Source: Lacipirellula limnantheis (GTDB taxonomy: Bacteria; Planctomycetota; Planctomycetia; Pirellulales; Lacipirellulaceae). From it: a DNA stretch of 64,000 bases. A program made the translations under genes and the position numbers. Location: the NCBI RefSeq assembly GCF_007746075.1, contig NZ_CP036339.1, positions 1,388,856-1,452,855 of the forward strand, given 5' to 3'. Below, piece by piece: positions 36,587 through 44,746 of this stretch. Each line of letters starts with the position of its first letter. Position 1 is the stretch's first letter. The notes under the pieces are model-generated. The model was not told the DNA's origin and ran no database searches. It worked only from the letters and a program-made list of their open reading frames with translations.

Positions 36587-36690
36587 CGTCGACGAGAGGC
36601 CCCCACACAAAGAGACGCAAACTTATGGCTGCTGCGTTTCCGCCCTGACCAGGTTCGTAAGGCCCCCATTGCAAGGGCCCCTCGTCGACG
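36587..36690 (-). ncRNA. ffs: Small SRP RNA (4.5S type)
   Basis: Read on the minus strand, the domain IV core GGTCAGGGCGGAAACGCAGC followed by AGCC gives the conserved SRP hairpin: symmetric loop strands (GTCAGG and AGCAG) around a GGAA tetraloop. The outer ends form a 15-pair closing stem, GTCGACGAG at the 5' side with CTCGTCGAC at the 3' side, continuing into GGCCC/GGGCC. No Alu domain is present, so it is the short bacterial form of about 104 nt. It would bind Ffh. Linkage to dnaX is common in bacteria. The exact ends are inferred from the closing stem. Confidence 0.93.
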
Positions 36691-37183
36691 ACCGCCGCGC
36701 ACGGCGATCAAGACCCTCAGTTGTACGCACCCCATCCCTGCCCGTCAAAGCCCCGCACCACGGCGCAGCATCCCCCACGCGACTCCCGGGCCGCTCGCTT
36801 CAGCGACCAGTCCAGCGCACCTCAAGACGCACCCGCGCATCGATCAGAATTCGCTTGTCAAGATGGCCAAAAAAGCCACGTGGCGAGCCGACCTCCCAGC
36901 CGCTAGGCTGAATCGTGAGCACCGAGCGGCAACCGAGCGGCAAATGTTCCCCGCTCAGCACCTTGGGCTCGCACATTTCCCGGTCCATGACGACAGGTCC
37001 CGCGTCATTTTTTCTACGAGGTCACAAGCCTCGTTTTGTCCACCCTTTTGTGCCAAAACGACGATGCTCGGCCACGCGATAAAACTCGACCCCTTTGCCC
37101 GTCGCCGCCGAGCGAACGGGGAGTTTTGTCCGCGCCAATCGACTTTGCGATTTGGACAGAACGCAACCCTCGTTGCTGCTTCC
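36691..37183. other. Gene-free stretch between SRP RNA and hydrolase gene
   Basis: About 490 bases. The only structured element I see is a copy of the GCTTCAGCGACCAGTCC palindrome at about 36793-36813. A long open frame joined to the downstream hydrolase runs through the second half, but its residues (36863-37183) do not look like protein. Promoters for the ffs/dnaX side and the hydrolase side presumably lie here. Confidence 0.5.
36793..36813. repeat. Palindromic repeat copy (TCGCTTCAGCGACCAGTCC type)
   Basis: CGCTCGCTTCAGCGACCAGT here matches the dnaX copy at 35062 and the longer palindromes at 46113 and 46612, with the left arm altered at one base. It is a member of a small dispersed family. 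Confidence 0.7.
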
Positions 37184-38101
37184 TTGAGCATCCAACCCGC
37201 CGTCGCCGACGCCGCCCCCCCTGACGCCCCCTGGCGCGCGCTCTACCCGTTCGAGTCGCGCTGGATGTTCGTCAATGACCGCCGGCTTCACTACCTCGAT
37301 GAAGGCCCCCGCGACGCCGAGCGAACCTTGCTGTTCGTGCACGGCAATCCGACCTGGTCGTTCCACTGGCGGCGTCTGATCCAATCCCTCCGCGGCCAGT
37401 ACCGCTGCGTCGCCCCCGACCACCTCGGCTGCGGGTTGAGCGACCTCCAGCCGCGACCGCTGCGGCTCGCGGACCATATCGCGAACCTGCAGAAACTCGT
37501 CGCAACGCTCGACTTGCGGCGGGTGACGCTCGTCGCCCAGGATTGGGGCGGCGCCATTGGCCTCGGCACGTTGCTCGCCGAGCGGGATCGATTCGAGCGC
37601 ATCGTCCTCTTCAACACGGGGGCCTTTCGACCCTGGTTCATCCCTTGGCGGATTCGGGCATGTCGCGGCCCGCTGTTCGGGCGGCTGTTGGTGCAAGGCG
37701 CCAACGCCTTTTCGCGCGCCGCGCTGACGATGACCCTCGCACGCAAAGGCGGTTTGGAGGCGGCCGTCCGCGCGGGTTACCTCGCGCCCTACAACTCCTG
37801 GCGGCGACGAGCAGCGGTCTACCAGTTCGTCCGCGACATCCCGTCGAGCGATCGCCATCCGACCTGGCAAACCCTCGAGGCGATCGAGCGAAAGCTTCCG
37901 CAGCTGGCCGACCTGCCGACTCTGCTCGTCTGGGGCGAACGCGACTGGTGTTTCAATACGCAATGTCTCACCCGGTTCGTCGAGGAGTGGCCCGACGCTG
38001 ACGTGGTGCGACTTTCCGATGTCGGCCACTGGGTCGTCGAGGACGCCCCCGACGAGGCCGAGGAGGCGGTACGGGGCTTTCTCGACCGAACCGACCCATG
38101 A
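37184..38101 (+). CDS. Alpha/beta-fold hydrolase, haloalkane-dehalogenase-like
   Basis: The recognisable protein begins around 37184 (TTG start) and runs about 305 residues. The alpha/beta hydrolase order is clear: LHYLDEG, oxyanion loop HGNPTWSFHW, CVAPDHLGCGLSD, nucleophile elbow AQDWGGAIG (Asp nucleophile in the position used by haloalkane dehalogenases), WGERDWCF and the catalytic His in VGHWVVEDAPDE. The frame stays open to 36863, but that part lacks protein-like sequence and the start is not settled. It overlaps the CitG-like gene by four bases (ATGA). An epoxide hydrolase or esterase is less likely because the nucleophile is Asp. Substrate unknown. Confidence 0.8.
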   Translation: MSIQPAVADAAPPDAPWRALYPFESRWMFVNDRRLHYLDEGPRDAERTLLFVHGNPTWSFHWRRLIQSLRGQYRCVAPDHLGCGLSDLQPRPLRLADHIANLQKLVATLDLRRVTLVAQDWGGAIGLGTLLAERDRFERIVLFNTGAFRPWFIPWRIRACRGPLFGRLLVQGANAFSRAALTMTLARKGGLEAAVRAGYLAPYNSWRRRAAVYQFVRDIPSSDRHPTWQTLEAIERKLPQLADLPTLLVWGERDWCFNTQCLTRFVEEWPDADVVRLSDVGHWVVEDAPDEAEEAVRGFLDRTDP

Positions 38102-39003
38102 CCGCGACGTCTCGACAACTCGCCGCGCCGCCCCTGACGCTTGGCGGCTGCGCCACGCTCGCCTGCATCTGGGAAGCGACCGCGGCAAAGCCCGGCAACG
38201 TCTACCGCGGCGCTGATTTTGACGATCTCACCTACGTCGACTTCCTAACGAGCGCCACGGTCATCGGGCCGATTATCGACCGCACCCGCGAGCAAGGGGT
38301 CGGCGCCACGATCCTCGCCGCCGTCGCCGCCACCCGCGCCGCCGTCGCCACGAACACCAACCTCGGCATGCTCCTGCTGATCGCTCCCTTGGCGGCGATC
38401 CCCAACGGCTTGCCGCTTAGAGAGAACATCGACTCTATCCTCGCCACCCTCGACTACGCAGACACGTGCGCCGTCTACGAGGCGATCCCCCTCTCGCAAC
38501 CAGGCGGCATGGGCGAAGTCGCCGAGGCCGACGTCCACGAGCCGCCGCCGGTCGGCCTCACGCTCCGTGAGTCCATGGCGCTGGCGGCCGATCGCGATTT
38601 GATCGCTCGCCAATACGTGAACGGCTTCCTCGAAGTCTTTCGCACCGCCGACCGTATCGAACAGCACGTCGCAGACGGGCAGCCCCTCGGCGAGGCGATC
38701 GTGATCGCCTTCCTAGAACTCCTCGCGGCGGAGCCCGATTCGCTGATTGCTCGCAAGGCCGGCCTCGACGCCGCTCAGGAGGTCTCGCAGCACGCCGCGA
38801 CGATTCTTGACTCCCGACGGCACGGCGACGATGCGTTCCATGCGGTACGGGCCGAGTACGACTTCTGGCTTCGCGCCGACGGCCACCGCCGCAACCCGGG
38901 CACGACGGCCGACGTCATCGCGGCGGCCCTGTTCGCGTTACTACGTGAGAATCGTCTCGCTTGCCCGGTTAAATTCTATGGAGAGGCGGCGAACGATGAC
39001 TGA
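38098..39003 (+). CDS. CitG-like triphosphoribosyl-dephospho-CoA synthase family protein
   Basis: This 301-residue protein has the CitG/MdcB features: ACIWEATAAKPGNVYRGADFDDLTYVDFLTSA near the N-terminus, then ATNTNLGMLLLIAPLA, SQPGGMGEVAEADV and NPGTTADVIAAALFALL near the end. Classical CitG makes the citrate-lyase prosthetic group from ATP and dephospho-CoA, but no citrate or malonate lyase is nearby. The start codon lies inside the hydrolase stop (ATGA), and the next gene (PTPS) overlaps its end by eight bases. From memory, CitG-type proteins also occur beside methanopterin genes in planctomycetes; a pterin-related role here is inference. Confidence 0.85.
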   Translation: MTATSRQLAAPPLTLGGCATLACIWEATAAKPGNVYRGADFDDLTYVDFLTSATVIGPIIDRTREQGVGATILAAVAATRAAVATNTNLGMLLLIAPLAAIPNGLPLRENIDSILATLDYADTCAVYEAIPLSQPGGMGEVAEADVHEPPPVGLTLRESMALAADRDLIARQYVNGFLEVFRTADRIEQHVADGQPLGEAIVIAFLELLAAEPDSLIARKAGLDAAQEVSQHAATILDSRRHGDDAFHAVRAEYDFWLRADGHRRNPGTTADVIAAALFALLRENRLACPVKFYGEAANDD

Positions 39004-39526
39004 AATCTATCGCGTCCGCATTCAGAAAGAGCGGCTCGTCTTTAGCACGGCTCACTTCATCACCTACGGCGACGACGTCTGCGAACCGATCCACGGGCAC
39101 AACTATCACGTCTACTGCGAGGTCGAGGGACCCCTCAACCAAAATCGGTACGTCGTCGACTTCATCGCGCTACGAGATGCGCTGCAGAAGGTCGTCGACC
39201 AGTTGGACCATCGGGTCGTCCTGCCGCTGCGGCATCCAACGATCAACGTCGTCGAACAATCCGGCGGCGAGCAGGGCGAAGTCGTCGCCACCCACGGCAT
39301 GCGGCGGTGGGTCTTCCCCCGGCAAGACTGCGTACTGCTCGACGTCGAAAATACCACGGCGGAGTTGCTCGCCAAGCATATCGCAGAGGAAACCTTAGCG
39401 TTGCTCGGTCCTGCGGTGCGGGCCGCTCTCGCTTCCGTGGAACTCGGCGTCGACGAGTGCGACGGCCAGTGGGGCGTTTACCGCTGGCGGGCCGATGGCG
39501 AAGTCCGAGCAAATGGCAATCCGTAG
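38996..39526 (+). CDS. 6-pyruvoyl-tetrahydropterin synthase / 6-carboxytetrahydropterin synthase family
   Basis: This 176-residue PTPS-fold protein has the zinc ligands His20, His33 and His35 (the latter two in HGHNYHV) and the active-site Cys29. NRYVVDFIALRDALQKVV and LDHR follow as usual, then ENTTAELLAKHIAEE and a C-terminal EC-like site in VDECDGQWGVYRW. The ATG at 38996 overlaps the previous stop, giving clear coupling. Queuosine genes (queC, queE) are not nearby. Pairing with a CitG-like protein suggests a pterin cofactor such as tetrahydromethanopterin, as proposed for planctomycete C1 metabolism. Confidence 0.88.
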   Translation: MTEIYRVRIQKERLVFSTAHFITYGDDVCEPIHGHNYHVYCEVEGPLNQNRYVVDFIALRDALQKVVDQLDHRVVLPLRHPTINVVEQSGGEQGEVVATHGMRRWVFPRQDCVLLDVENTTAELLAKHIAEETLALLGPAVRAALASVELGVDECDGQWGVYRWRADGEVRANGNP

Positions 39527-39679
39527 CGATTGTCCGGGCTGCCGGGCCGAAGCCATGGGGCGTCCGAGCGCGTCAAGTCACGCGACGCGTCGAGACGATG
39601 GTAGCAATACGGCAACCTGCGCGCGTCGCGGCGAGTTGCCTCACTGCCTCCGTTGGGCTCGGCTCGAGTCGTTCGCTCC

Positions 39680-40669
39680 ATGGGTGATATTCGCAAAGCG
39701 GCCGTGCTGCTCACCACGCTTCCCGAGGAGGAAGCGGCGGACATCCTCCAGCGGCTCGAACCGAAGCAGGTCGAGATGGTCTCGATCGAGATCGCCAAGC
39801 TCAAATCGGTGTCGGCCGAGGAGCAGGAGCAGATCATCGTGCAGTTCGCCGAGTCGAACCCCGCGGCGACTGCCGACGGCGGCGGACTCGACCGCGCGAA
39901 GAACCTCGTCCAGAAAGCCTTCGGCAAGAACGCCACCGGGACGCTCGACACGATCCGGCAGGCCATCGAAGAAGTCCCCTTCGCGTTTCTGCGGAACATC
40001 GACAGCCAGAACATCCTCACTTACGTCATCGACGAGCACCCTCAGACGATCGCGCTGGTCCTTTCGCACCTACCGGCGGCGGCCGGCGCGGCAATCCTCG
40101 CCGGTCTCCCGCCGGAACGTCAGATTTCGGTCGTCCAGCGAATCGCCCAGATGGGCCAGACGAGCCCAGACATCATCAAGGAAGTCGAGCTCGGCCTGGA
40201 GCGCCGCATGTCGAGCGTCATGAGCCAGAGCTTCGAAAACGCCGGCGGCGTCGGCGCGGTGGCCGAAATGCTCAACGTGGCCGATCGGGCGACGGAGCGG
40301 CAGTTGATGGAACAGCTCTCCCTGGAAGACGCCGAACTGGTCGAGGAAATCCGGCGCCTGATGTTCGTCTTCGAGGATTTGTCAAAGTTCAACGACAAAG
40401 ATCTGCAGATCGTCATGAAGAACGTGGAGACCTCCCAGTGGGCGACGGCCCTCAAGGGGTGCAGCAACGAGTTGCGGGACAAAGTCTTCAAAAACATGTC
40501 GACCCGCGCCGCCGACATGCTGAAGGAGGAAATTGGCTACCTCGGCCCGGTCAAACTCTCGGCGGTCGAGGCGAAACAGCAGGAAATCGTCGACATCGTC
40601 CGGCGGCTCGAGGACTCGGGCGAACTCGAGCTTAATCCGGGCGGCGAGCAGGAAGCGTTGGTGCAATAA
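39680..40669 (+). CDS. fliG: Flagellar motor switch protein FliG
   Basis: This 329-residue protein matches FliG along its length (E. coli 331). The N-terminal part (IRKAAVLLTTLPEEEAADILQRL) binds FliF. The middle domain carries EHPQTIALVLSHL. The C-terminal domain has the torque helix with charged residues (RRLMFVFEDLSKFNDKDLQ) and LRDKVFKNMSTRAADMLKEEI. I use the ATG at 39680; a TTG nine codons upstream is the only other candidate. No other flagellar gene is in the window, so fliG stands alone here. It may still act with flagellar genes elsewhere in the genome. Confidence 0.95.
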   Translation: MGDIRKAAVLLTTLPEEEAADILQRLEPKQVEMVSIEIAKLKSVSAEEQEQIIVQFAESNPAATADGGGLDRAKNLVQKAFGKNATGTLDTIRQAIEEVPFAFLRNIDSQNILTYVIDEHPQTIALVLSHLPAAAGAAILAGLPPERQISVVQRIAQMGQTSPDIIKEVELGLERRMSSVMSQSFENAGGVGAVAEMLNVADRATERQLMEQLSLEDAELVEEIRRLMFVFEDLSKFNDKDLQIVMKNVETSQWATALKGCSNELRDKVFKNMSTRAADMLKEEIGYLGPVKLSAVEAKQQEIVDIVRRLEDSGELELNPGGEQEALVQ

Positions 40670-40690
40670 CCCGCCGGCGGGGGGCTTTTC
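40670..40690 (+). terminator. Possible terminator after fliG
   Basis: CCCGCCGGCGGG directly after the fliG stop is a palindrome followed by GGGCTTTTC. The stem is G/C-rich but short and the T-run has only four bases, so termination is plausible but weak. Confidence 0.35.
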
Positions 40691-40729
40691 GCGCGGATTC
40701 CGCCAATCGGCGGGCGATTGTCAGTGGTT

Positions 40730-40800
40730 CGTAGTCAGTTGTCAGTTGCTGAAAGCGGTGGCTGCATGCCCCTGCGACAGCAGCAACTGGCCACTGCCGA
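40730..40800. repeat. Weak inverted repeat downstream of fliG
   Basis: A stretch with GTAGTCAGTTGTCAGTTGCT on the left and AGCAGCAACTGGCCACTGCC on the right forms an imperfect inverted pair. The left half is built from GTCAGT units. It belongs to the same style of interspersed repeat as those near mutS. Confidence 0.45.
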
Positions 40801-40976
40801 CGGACGCCCGCCGCCTCGCGGCGCTGCTAGCGGCCTTCATCTTGTGCTTGCGGAACCTTAACGATTTCGCTCTACTTCCCGCTTGGCAGGGTCGTGCTGC
40901 TGGCCGCGGCGATCCTGTAGTTCGGTAGGCGGAGTTCGACGGAGCGAGTTGGACAAGGGTGTCCAGGCAAGGCGTT

Positions 40977-41153
40977 ATGCGACAGGACTGGCGGGAGTAT
41001 TCCGGATTCGGCGAACTGCTGTGCCTTGTGCTGGCCTGGACGGTCGGCCTCGGCGCTGTCTGGGCCGATTACGCGACCCGCCACCACAAGAGCGGCTCCG
41101 GCAAGGTCGCGGTCAGCGGCGAGCGCCGCACTTCTAGTGCGTTCGCGGAATGA
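40977..41153 (+). CDS. Possible 58-residue single-pass membrane protein
   Basis: This short frame would encode a protein with a polar N-terminus, one hydrophobic helix (FGELLCLVLAWTVGLGAVWAD, about residues 11-31) and a basic tail ending TSSAFAE. The ATG at 40977 is preceded by a weak AAGG. I recognise no family. It is in the 630-base space between fliG and der and could be spurious; the organised helix-plus-basic-tail pattern is the only support. Confidence 0.35.
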   Translation: MRQDWREYSGFGELLCLVLAWTVGLGAVWADYATRHHKSGSGKVAVSGERRTSSAFAE

Positions 41154-41303
41154 CCTCTGCGTGTACGCTTGGGGCGTCCGTGCGGGGTGCGCGGGCTATC
41201 GCCCGCGGCTAAATGGCCTGACAACTTGGCCGTGCTCTGTTTGGTTCGGCCAGTCCGCTTGGGTTCATCGTCGCTGCGGTGACCGCCAAGGCATCGCGAA
41301 CCC

Positions 41304-42704
41304 CTATTCCACGTGAATCGGTTGATCCTCGCCCAAGTCGACGATCGGACCGATCTCGTCCGCGCCCGTATCGTCGCGCGTGTCGCTCGCTTGGCGGCGG
41401 CGTAGATAAAGCTTGATTGGCACCTCTTCGAAGTGCATATGCTCCCGCACCGCGGAAAGCAGGTACCGCTGATAGGGCTTCGAGATCGACGCCGGATCGT
41501 TGCAGAAAAGCACGATCGTCGGCGGCTGGGAACTCACCTGGGTCGCATAGTAAATCTTCGGACGGCGGCCCTGAAACAACGGCGGCGGCGTGCGTTGCAG
41601 CGCCTCTTTCAACATCCGGTTGAGTTGTCCCGTCGTCACTCGCTGCCGCGACTGCTTGAACAGCATCTGGGCGTGATTCAGCAGCGCTTTCACATTCTTG
41701 CCGGTCTGCCCCGTGATAAACGCAATCGGTGCGTAACGTTGGGCCCGAAAACTGTCGTTCAGATACCGCACCCATTTCTCGGTCGGCATTGACTTAACCA
41801 ATTGGTCCCACTTATTCACGACAAAGATCACCGGCTTGTATTCTTCGCCGATATATTCGCAGAGCTGCTTGTCGACCTTGCTGATCTTTTGCGTGGCGTC
41901 AAGGAACAGCAGCACCACGTCGGCCCGACGAATACTGCGGTGTGCACGATGGGCGCCATAAAAATCGATCGAGGCTCCCTGACTTTTCGTGCGACGAATG
42001 CCGGGGGTGTCGATTGCGACAAAACCCTTGCCGTCGAGCTCGAACCGCACGTCGACGCTGTCGCGGGTCGTGCCCGGGATCTCGCTGACGATCATCCGTT
42101 CCGCTTGTGCGAGCGTGTTGACGAAGGTGCTCTTGCCGACATTGCGGCGGCCGACGATCGCCACCTTCATCTCCGGCTCGGCTTGGGGGCCGTCGCCTTC
42201 GGATTCAGGCGGCAGCCGTTCGACGATCATATTCAGCAGCACCGTTCGATTGCGGTTCTGCTTGGTGCTGACCGGCACGATCTTGCCGCGACCGAGGCGA
42301 TAGAAGTCGGACGTTTGCACGTCCATTTTCTCGTCGTCGGTCTTGTTGGCGATGCAGAGGACCGGCACTTCGACGTCGCGCAAGCGGCGACCGACCTCCT
42401 CGTCGAGCGGCATCAGTCCCGCGCGGGTATCGACGACGAAGAGAATGACCGCCGCTGAGTCGATGGCGGTTTGGATCTGCTCTTCGATGTGCTTCGTAAG
42501 ATTGTCCTCGTCCTGTATGCCAATGCCGCCCGTGTCGACGAGCTCGAAGTAGCGGCCCTCGTGCTCGGTGAGGTAATCGACGCGATCACGCGTCACGCCG
42601 GGGCGATCTTCGACAATGGCGAGCCGTATGCCGGCCAGCCAATTGAAGACGCTGCTCTTGCCGACATTTGGGCGGCCGACGATGACGACTTTGGGGACGG
42701 CCAT
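41304..42704 (-). CDS. der: Ribosome-assembly GTPase Der (EngA)
   Basis: This 466-residue protein has two tandem GTPase domains, each with full motifs: G1 GRPNVGKSS at 10-18 and GRRNVGKST in the second domain, G3 DTGG and DTPG, G4 NKTD and NKWD. The C-terminal KH-like domain (about 370-445) includes [20 protein letters not shown], typical of Der. It acts in 50S subunit maturation. ATG at 42704 is supported by the immediate [17 protein letters not shown] start. It is followed by about 150 bases and the divergent uracil-DNA glycosylase gene. Confidence 0.97.
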   Translation of the reverse strand: MAVPKVVIVGRPNVGKSSVFNWLAGIRLAIVEDRPGVTRDRVDYLTEHEGRYFELVDTGGIGIQDEDNLTKHIEEQIQTAIDSAAVILFVVDTRAGLMPLDEEVGRRLRDVEVPVLCIANKTDDEKMDVQTSDFYRLGRGKIVPVSTKQNRNRTVLLNMIVERLPPESEGDGPQAEPEMKVAIVGRRNVGKSTFVNTLAQAERMIVSEIPGTTRDSVDVRFELDGKGFVAIDTPGIRRTKSQGASIDFYGAHRAHRSIRRADVVLLFLDATQKISKVDKQLCEYIGEEYKPVIFVVNKWDQLVKSMPTEKWVRYLNDSFRAQRYAPIAFITGQTGKNVKALLNHAQMLFKQSRQRVTTGQLNRMLKEALQRTPPPLFQGRRPKIYYATQVSSQPPTIVLFCNDPASISKPYQRYLLSAVREHMHFEEVPIKLYLRRRQASDTRDDTGADEIGPIVDLGEDQPIHVE

Positions 42705-42853
42705 GGGGAGCGACTTCTCAAGCGGGGCGAGGGAGTACCTATCATAGTCGATGGGGCAGGCAGCGAGTAGCGTCGTCCGCGCCGCCGACCCCTTTCGGCG
42801 GCTTGGTTTGCCCCTATAACTGGCCTTACAGGATTGTTAGGAGATTTCTCGCC

Positions 42854-43714
42854 ATGACCCACGCGCCGCTGCCGCCGGCAGATAACGATCGGGTGCGTCA
42901 CGCCCTGCGGCAGACGCTGGAGAGCCTCGCGGGCGCCGGCGTCCGCCAGCTCCCCGATGGGCGTAGGACCTTGGCCAAATGGCGCGAATTGGCCGCGGAA
43001 AACGCCTCCGCAGCGGCGGCGCGTGAACCGGCGGCTGCTATCGGCGTCACAACGGCACTGTTCACGGAGGAATTGGCTGAGGGCAAAAACGAGACGGCCG
43101 GCGGAGCCGCAACGACCGTCGTGCCGAGCGACGCGGCCAACGACGTCTCGCCGGCGAAAACGCTGAGAATTTTGGCTCAGGAGGTAGCCGAGTGCACCCG
43201 TTGCCACGAACTGGCGGCGACGCGAACGCAAACCGTGTTCGGGGTCGGCGATCCGCAGGCGAGGCTCTGTTTCCTCGGGGAAGCCCCCGGCGCCGACGAA
43301 GACAAGCAAGGCGAACCGTTTGTCGGCAGGGCAGGGCAGTTGCTCAACAAAATCCTCGAGGCGTGCAAGCTCCGCCGAGAGGATGTTTACATCCTGAATG
43401 TATTGAAATGTCGCCCGCCGGGAAATCGCAACCCGCTCCCCGAAGAATCGCTGAATTGCCGGCGATATCTCAATCGGCAACTCCAGCTCATCCAGCCCGA
43501 GTTCATTTGCTGTCTCGGGTCGGTTGCTGCACAGAATCTGCTGGAAACCACGGAGACCATCGGCCGGTTGCGTGGCAAGGTGCATCAGTTTCGCGGCGTG
43601 AAAGTCGTTTGCACCTATCATCCGGCGTATCTGCTGCGAAACCCCTCGGCGAAGAAGCAGACGTGGGAAGACATGAAGCTACTGATGCGCGAGCTCGGCA
43701 CGCCGGTGGATTGA
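42854..43714 (+). CDS. Family-4 uracil-DNA glycosylase
   Basis: This 286-residue enzyme removes uracil from DNA. Iron-sulfur ligands Cys114, Cys117, Cys186 and Cys202 are in place. Motif 1 [17 protein letters not shown] is at 142-158, the [13 protein letters not shown] segment follows and motif 3 is HPAYLLRNP (His256). The ATG at 42854 has an AGGAG site upstream; a frame 17 codons longer exists. Residues 1-105 form an Ala/Glu-rich extension not present in the shortest family members (about 200 residues); such extensions are common and probably flexible. Confidence 0.93.
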   Translation: MTHAPLPPADNDRVRHALRQTLESLAGAGVRQLPDGRRTLAKWRELAAENASAAAAREPAAAIGVTTALFTEELAEGKNETAGGAATTVVPSDAANDVSPAKTLRILAQEVAECTRCHELAATRTQTVFGVGDPQARLCFLGEAPGADEDKQGEPFVGRAGQLLNKILEACKLRREDVYILNVLKCRPPGNRNPLPEESLNCRRYLNRQLQLIQPEFICCLGSVAAQNLLETTETIGRLRGKVHQFRGVKVVCTYHPAYLLRNPSAKKQTWEDMKLLMRELGTPVD

Positions 43715-44136
43715 GCTTTGAGGGGCGGGATAATCGAGAGGCGAGATAATCGTCATCCTGAGCGGAGCGAAGGATCTGACGGCGCCCGCGAGCTCTAGAT
43801 TCTTCGCTCCGCTCAGAATGACGCCCGCAGGACATCAGCCCTCCCAGCGACAAACTGCCCTCAACCGTTCGATTCGTCGATAGCATCCTCGGCAGGCTAG
43901 GGCAACATTGCGGGTCGTAACGGTGATAGTTTTCACCTTTCTTGAAGTCGGGCCGAATCAGACTGCAGAACTATTCTCACAGCAGTTTGCCGTTGTTAGA
44001 GTCGATGTCGTGGCCGCAACGCGATGACATCGCCCCTTGCCCGGCCAGCCGGCGAAAGTCTGCTTTTCGCCGAATTGCTGCGAGACTCGTTTGCTTTTGG
44101 GAATTCTTCGTTTTCCGCGTGCGGCACGCTCTGAAT
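43715..44136. other. Gene-free stretch with inverted repeat
   Basis: About 420 bases between the uracil-DNA glycosylase gene and a hypothetical gene. The first part holds the inverted repeat at 43752-43822. The rest has no supported gene; an open frame joined to the downstream gene runs through it. Confidence 0.5.
43752..43822. repeat. Inverted repeat (GTCATYCTGAGCGGAGCGAA type)
   Basis: Arms 43752-43777 and 43797-43822 are inverted copies differing at a few positions, with a 19-base GC-rich loop. A collapsed relative lies at 59489-59514. Confidence 0.85.
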
Positions 44137-44706
44137 ATGATGCTCCCCAACTCCCCGCGCTCCGACGAAGTTGAGCACCTCCTGCGAAACGCGCAGCTGC
44201 GCGACGCGCTGGAGCCGCTGTTCGACGAATCGATCAATCGAGTCAATGTTCATGTGATGACCACCGGGGCGGAGAACGATTTTCTGGAATCGATGCTCGA
44301 ATGGGAGCGGGCGCCGATTCTGCCGATTTGCGAATGGTTTCAGCCGAAACTCGAACTGCCGCACCCCGACGATCTCAGCGACCAGCAGGTTCGAGATTAT
44401 CTTTACCAGACGGTGGGGCGCCTGTACGAAAAGCACGTCGTGCTCGACTTTACGGATCATCTGACCGACCGGCAGCTGTACTGTCTTATCTATCGCGACA
44501 TTTTGCCGTCGCACGAGAAGATGATCCGCCGACAGAGCAATTACCTGCACTGGGACTGCGCTAACACCGACGGCGATCCGGATGCTTGGCTCCGCTATTA
44601 CGCCAACGAGGAGGAGCGGCGGATGTGGGCGGAAGAGACCGACGGTTATCTGCCGCCAATCGACGATCCGCCGTTTCCGCGCGATTTGCCAAGGGCGCCG
44701 CTGTAG
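44137..44706 (+). CDS. Hypothetical protein (189 residues)
   Basis: I do not recognise this protein. It is acidic, soluble, and rich in aromatic and charged residues. It begins with SPRSDEVEHLLRNAQLRDALEPL and ends DPPFPRDLPRAPL. The middle contains QVRDYLYQTVGRLYEKHVVLDFTDHLTDRQLYCLIYRDILP, a helical segment with a strong conserved look. An open frame continues 65 codons upstream, but ATG pairs at 44137/44140 are the first plausible starts. No neighbour gives a hint: a DNA repair gene lies upstream and hemW is convergent. Codon use looks coding. Confidence 0.75.
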   Translation: MMLPNSPRSDEVEHLLRNAQLRDALEPLFDESINRVNVHVMTTGAENDFLESMLEWERAPILPICEWFQPKLELPHPDDLSDQQVRDYLYQTVGRLYEKHVVLDFTDHLTDRQLYCLIYRDILPSHEKMIRRQSNYLHWDCANTDGDPDAWLRYYANEEERRMWAEETDGYLPPIDDPPFPRDLPRAPL

Positions 44707-44746
44707 GCTCCGCGTCGATGCATTGCAGGCCCGGCTCCGCCGACGG

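Noticed and set aside
36863..37183. N-terminal extension of the alpha/beta hydrolase
   Set aside because: The residues encoded before about 37184 are Arg/Cys-rich with no fold-like pattern, and homologues of this fold start near the FESRW segment.
37022..38188. 388-codon minus-strand frame opposite the hydrolase gene
   Set aside because: The plus strand has an unambiguous alpha/beta hydrolase; the antisense product shows no domain.
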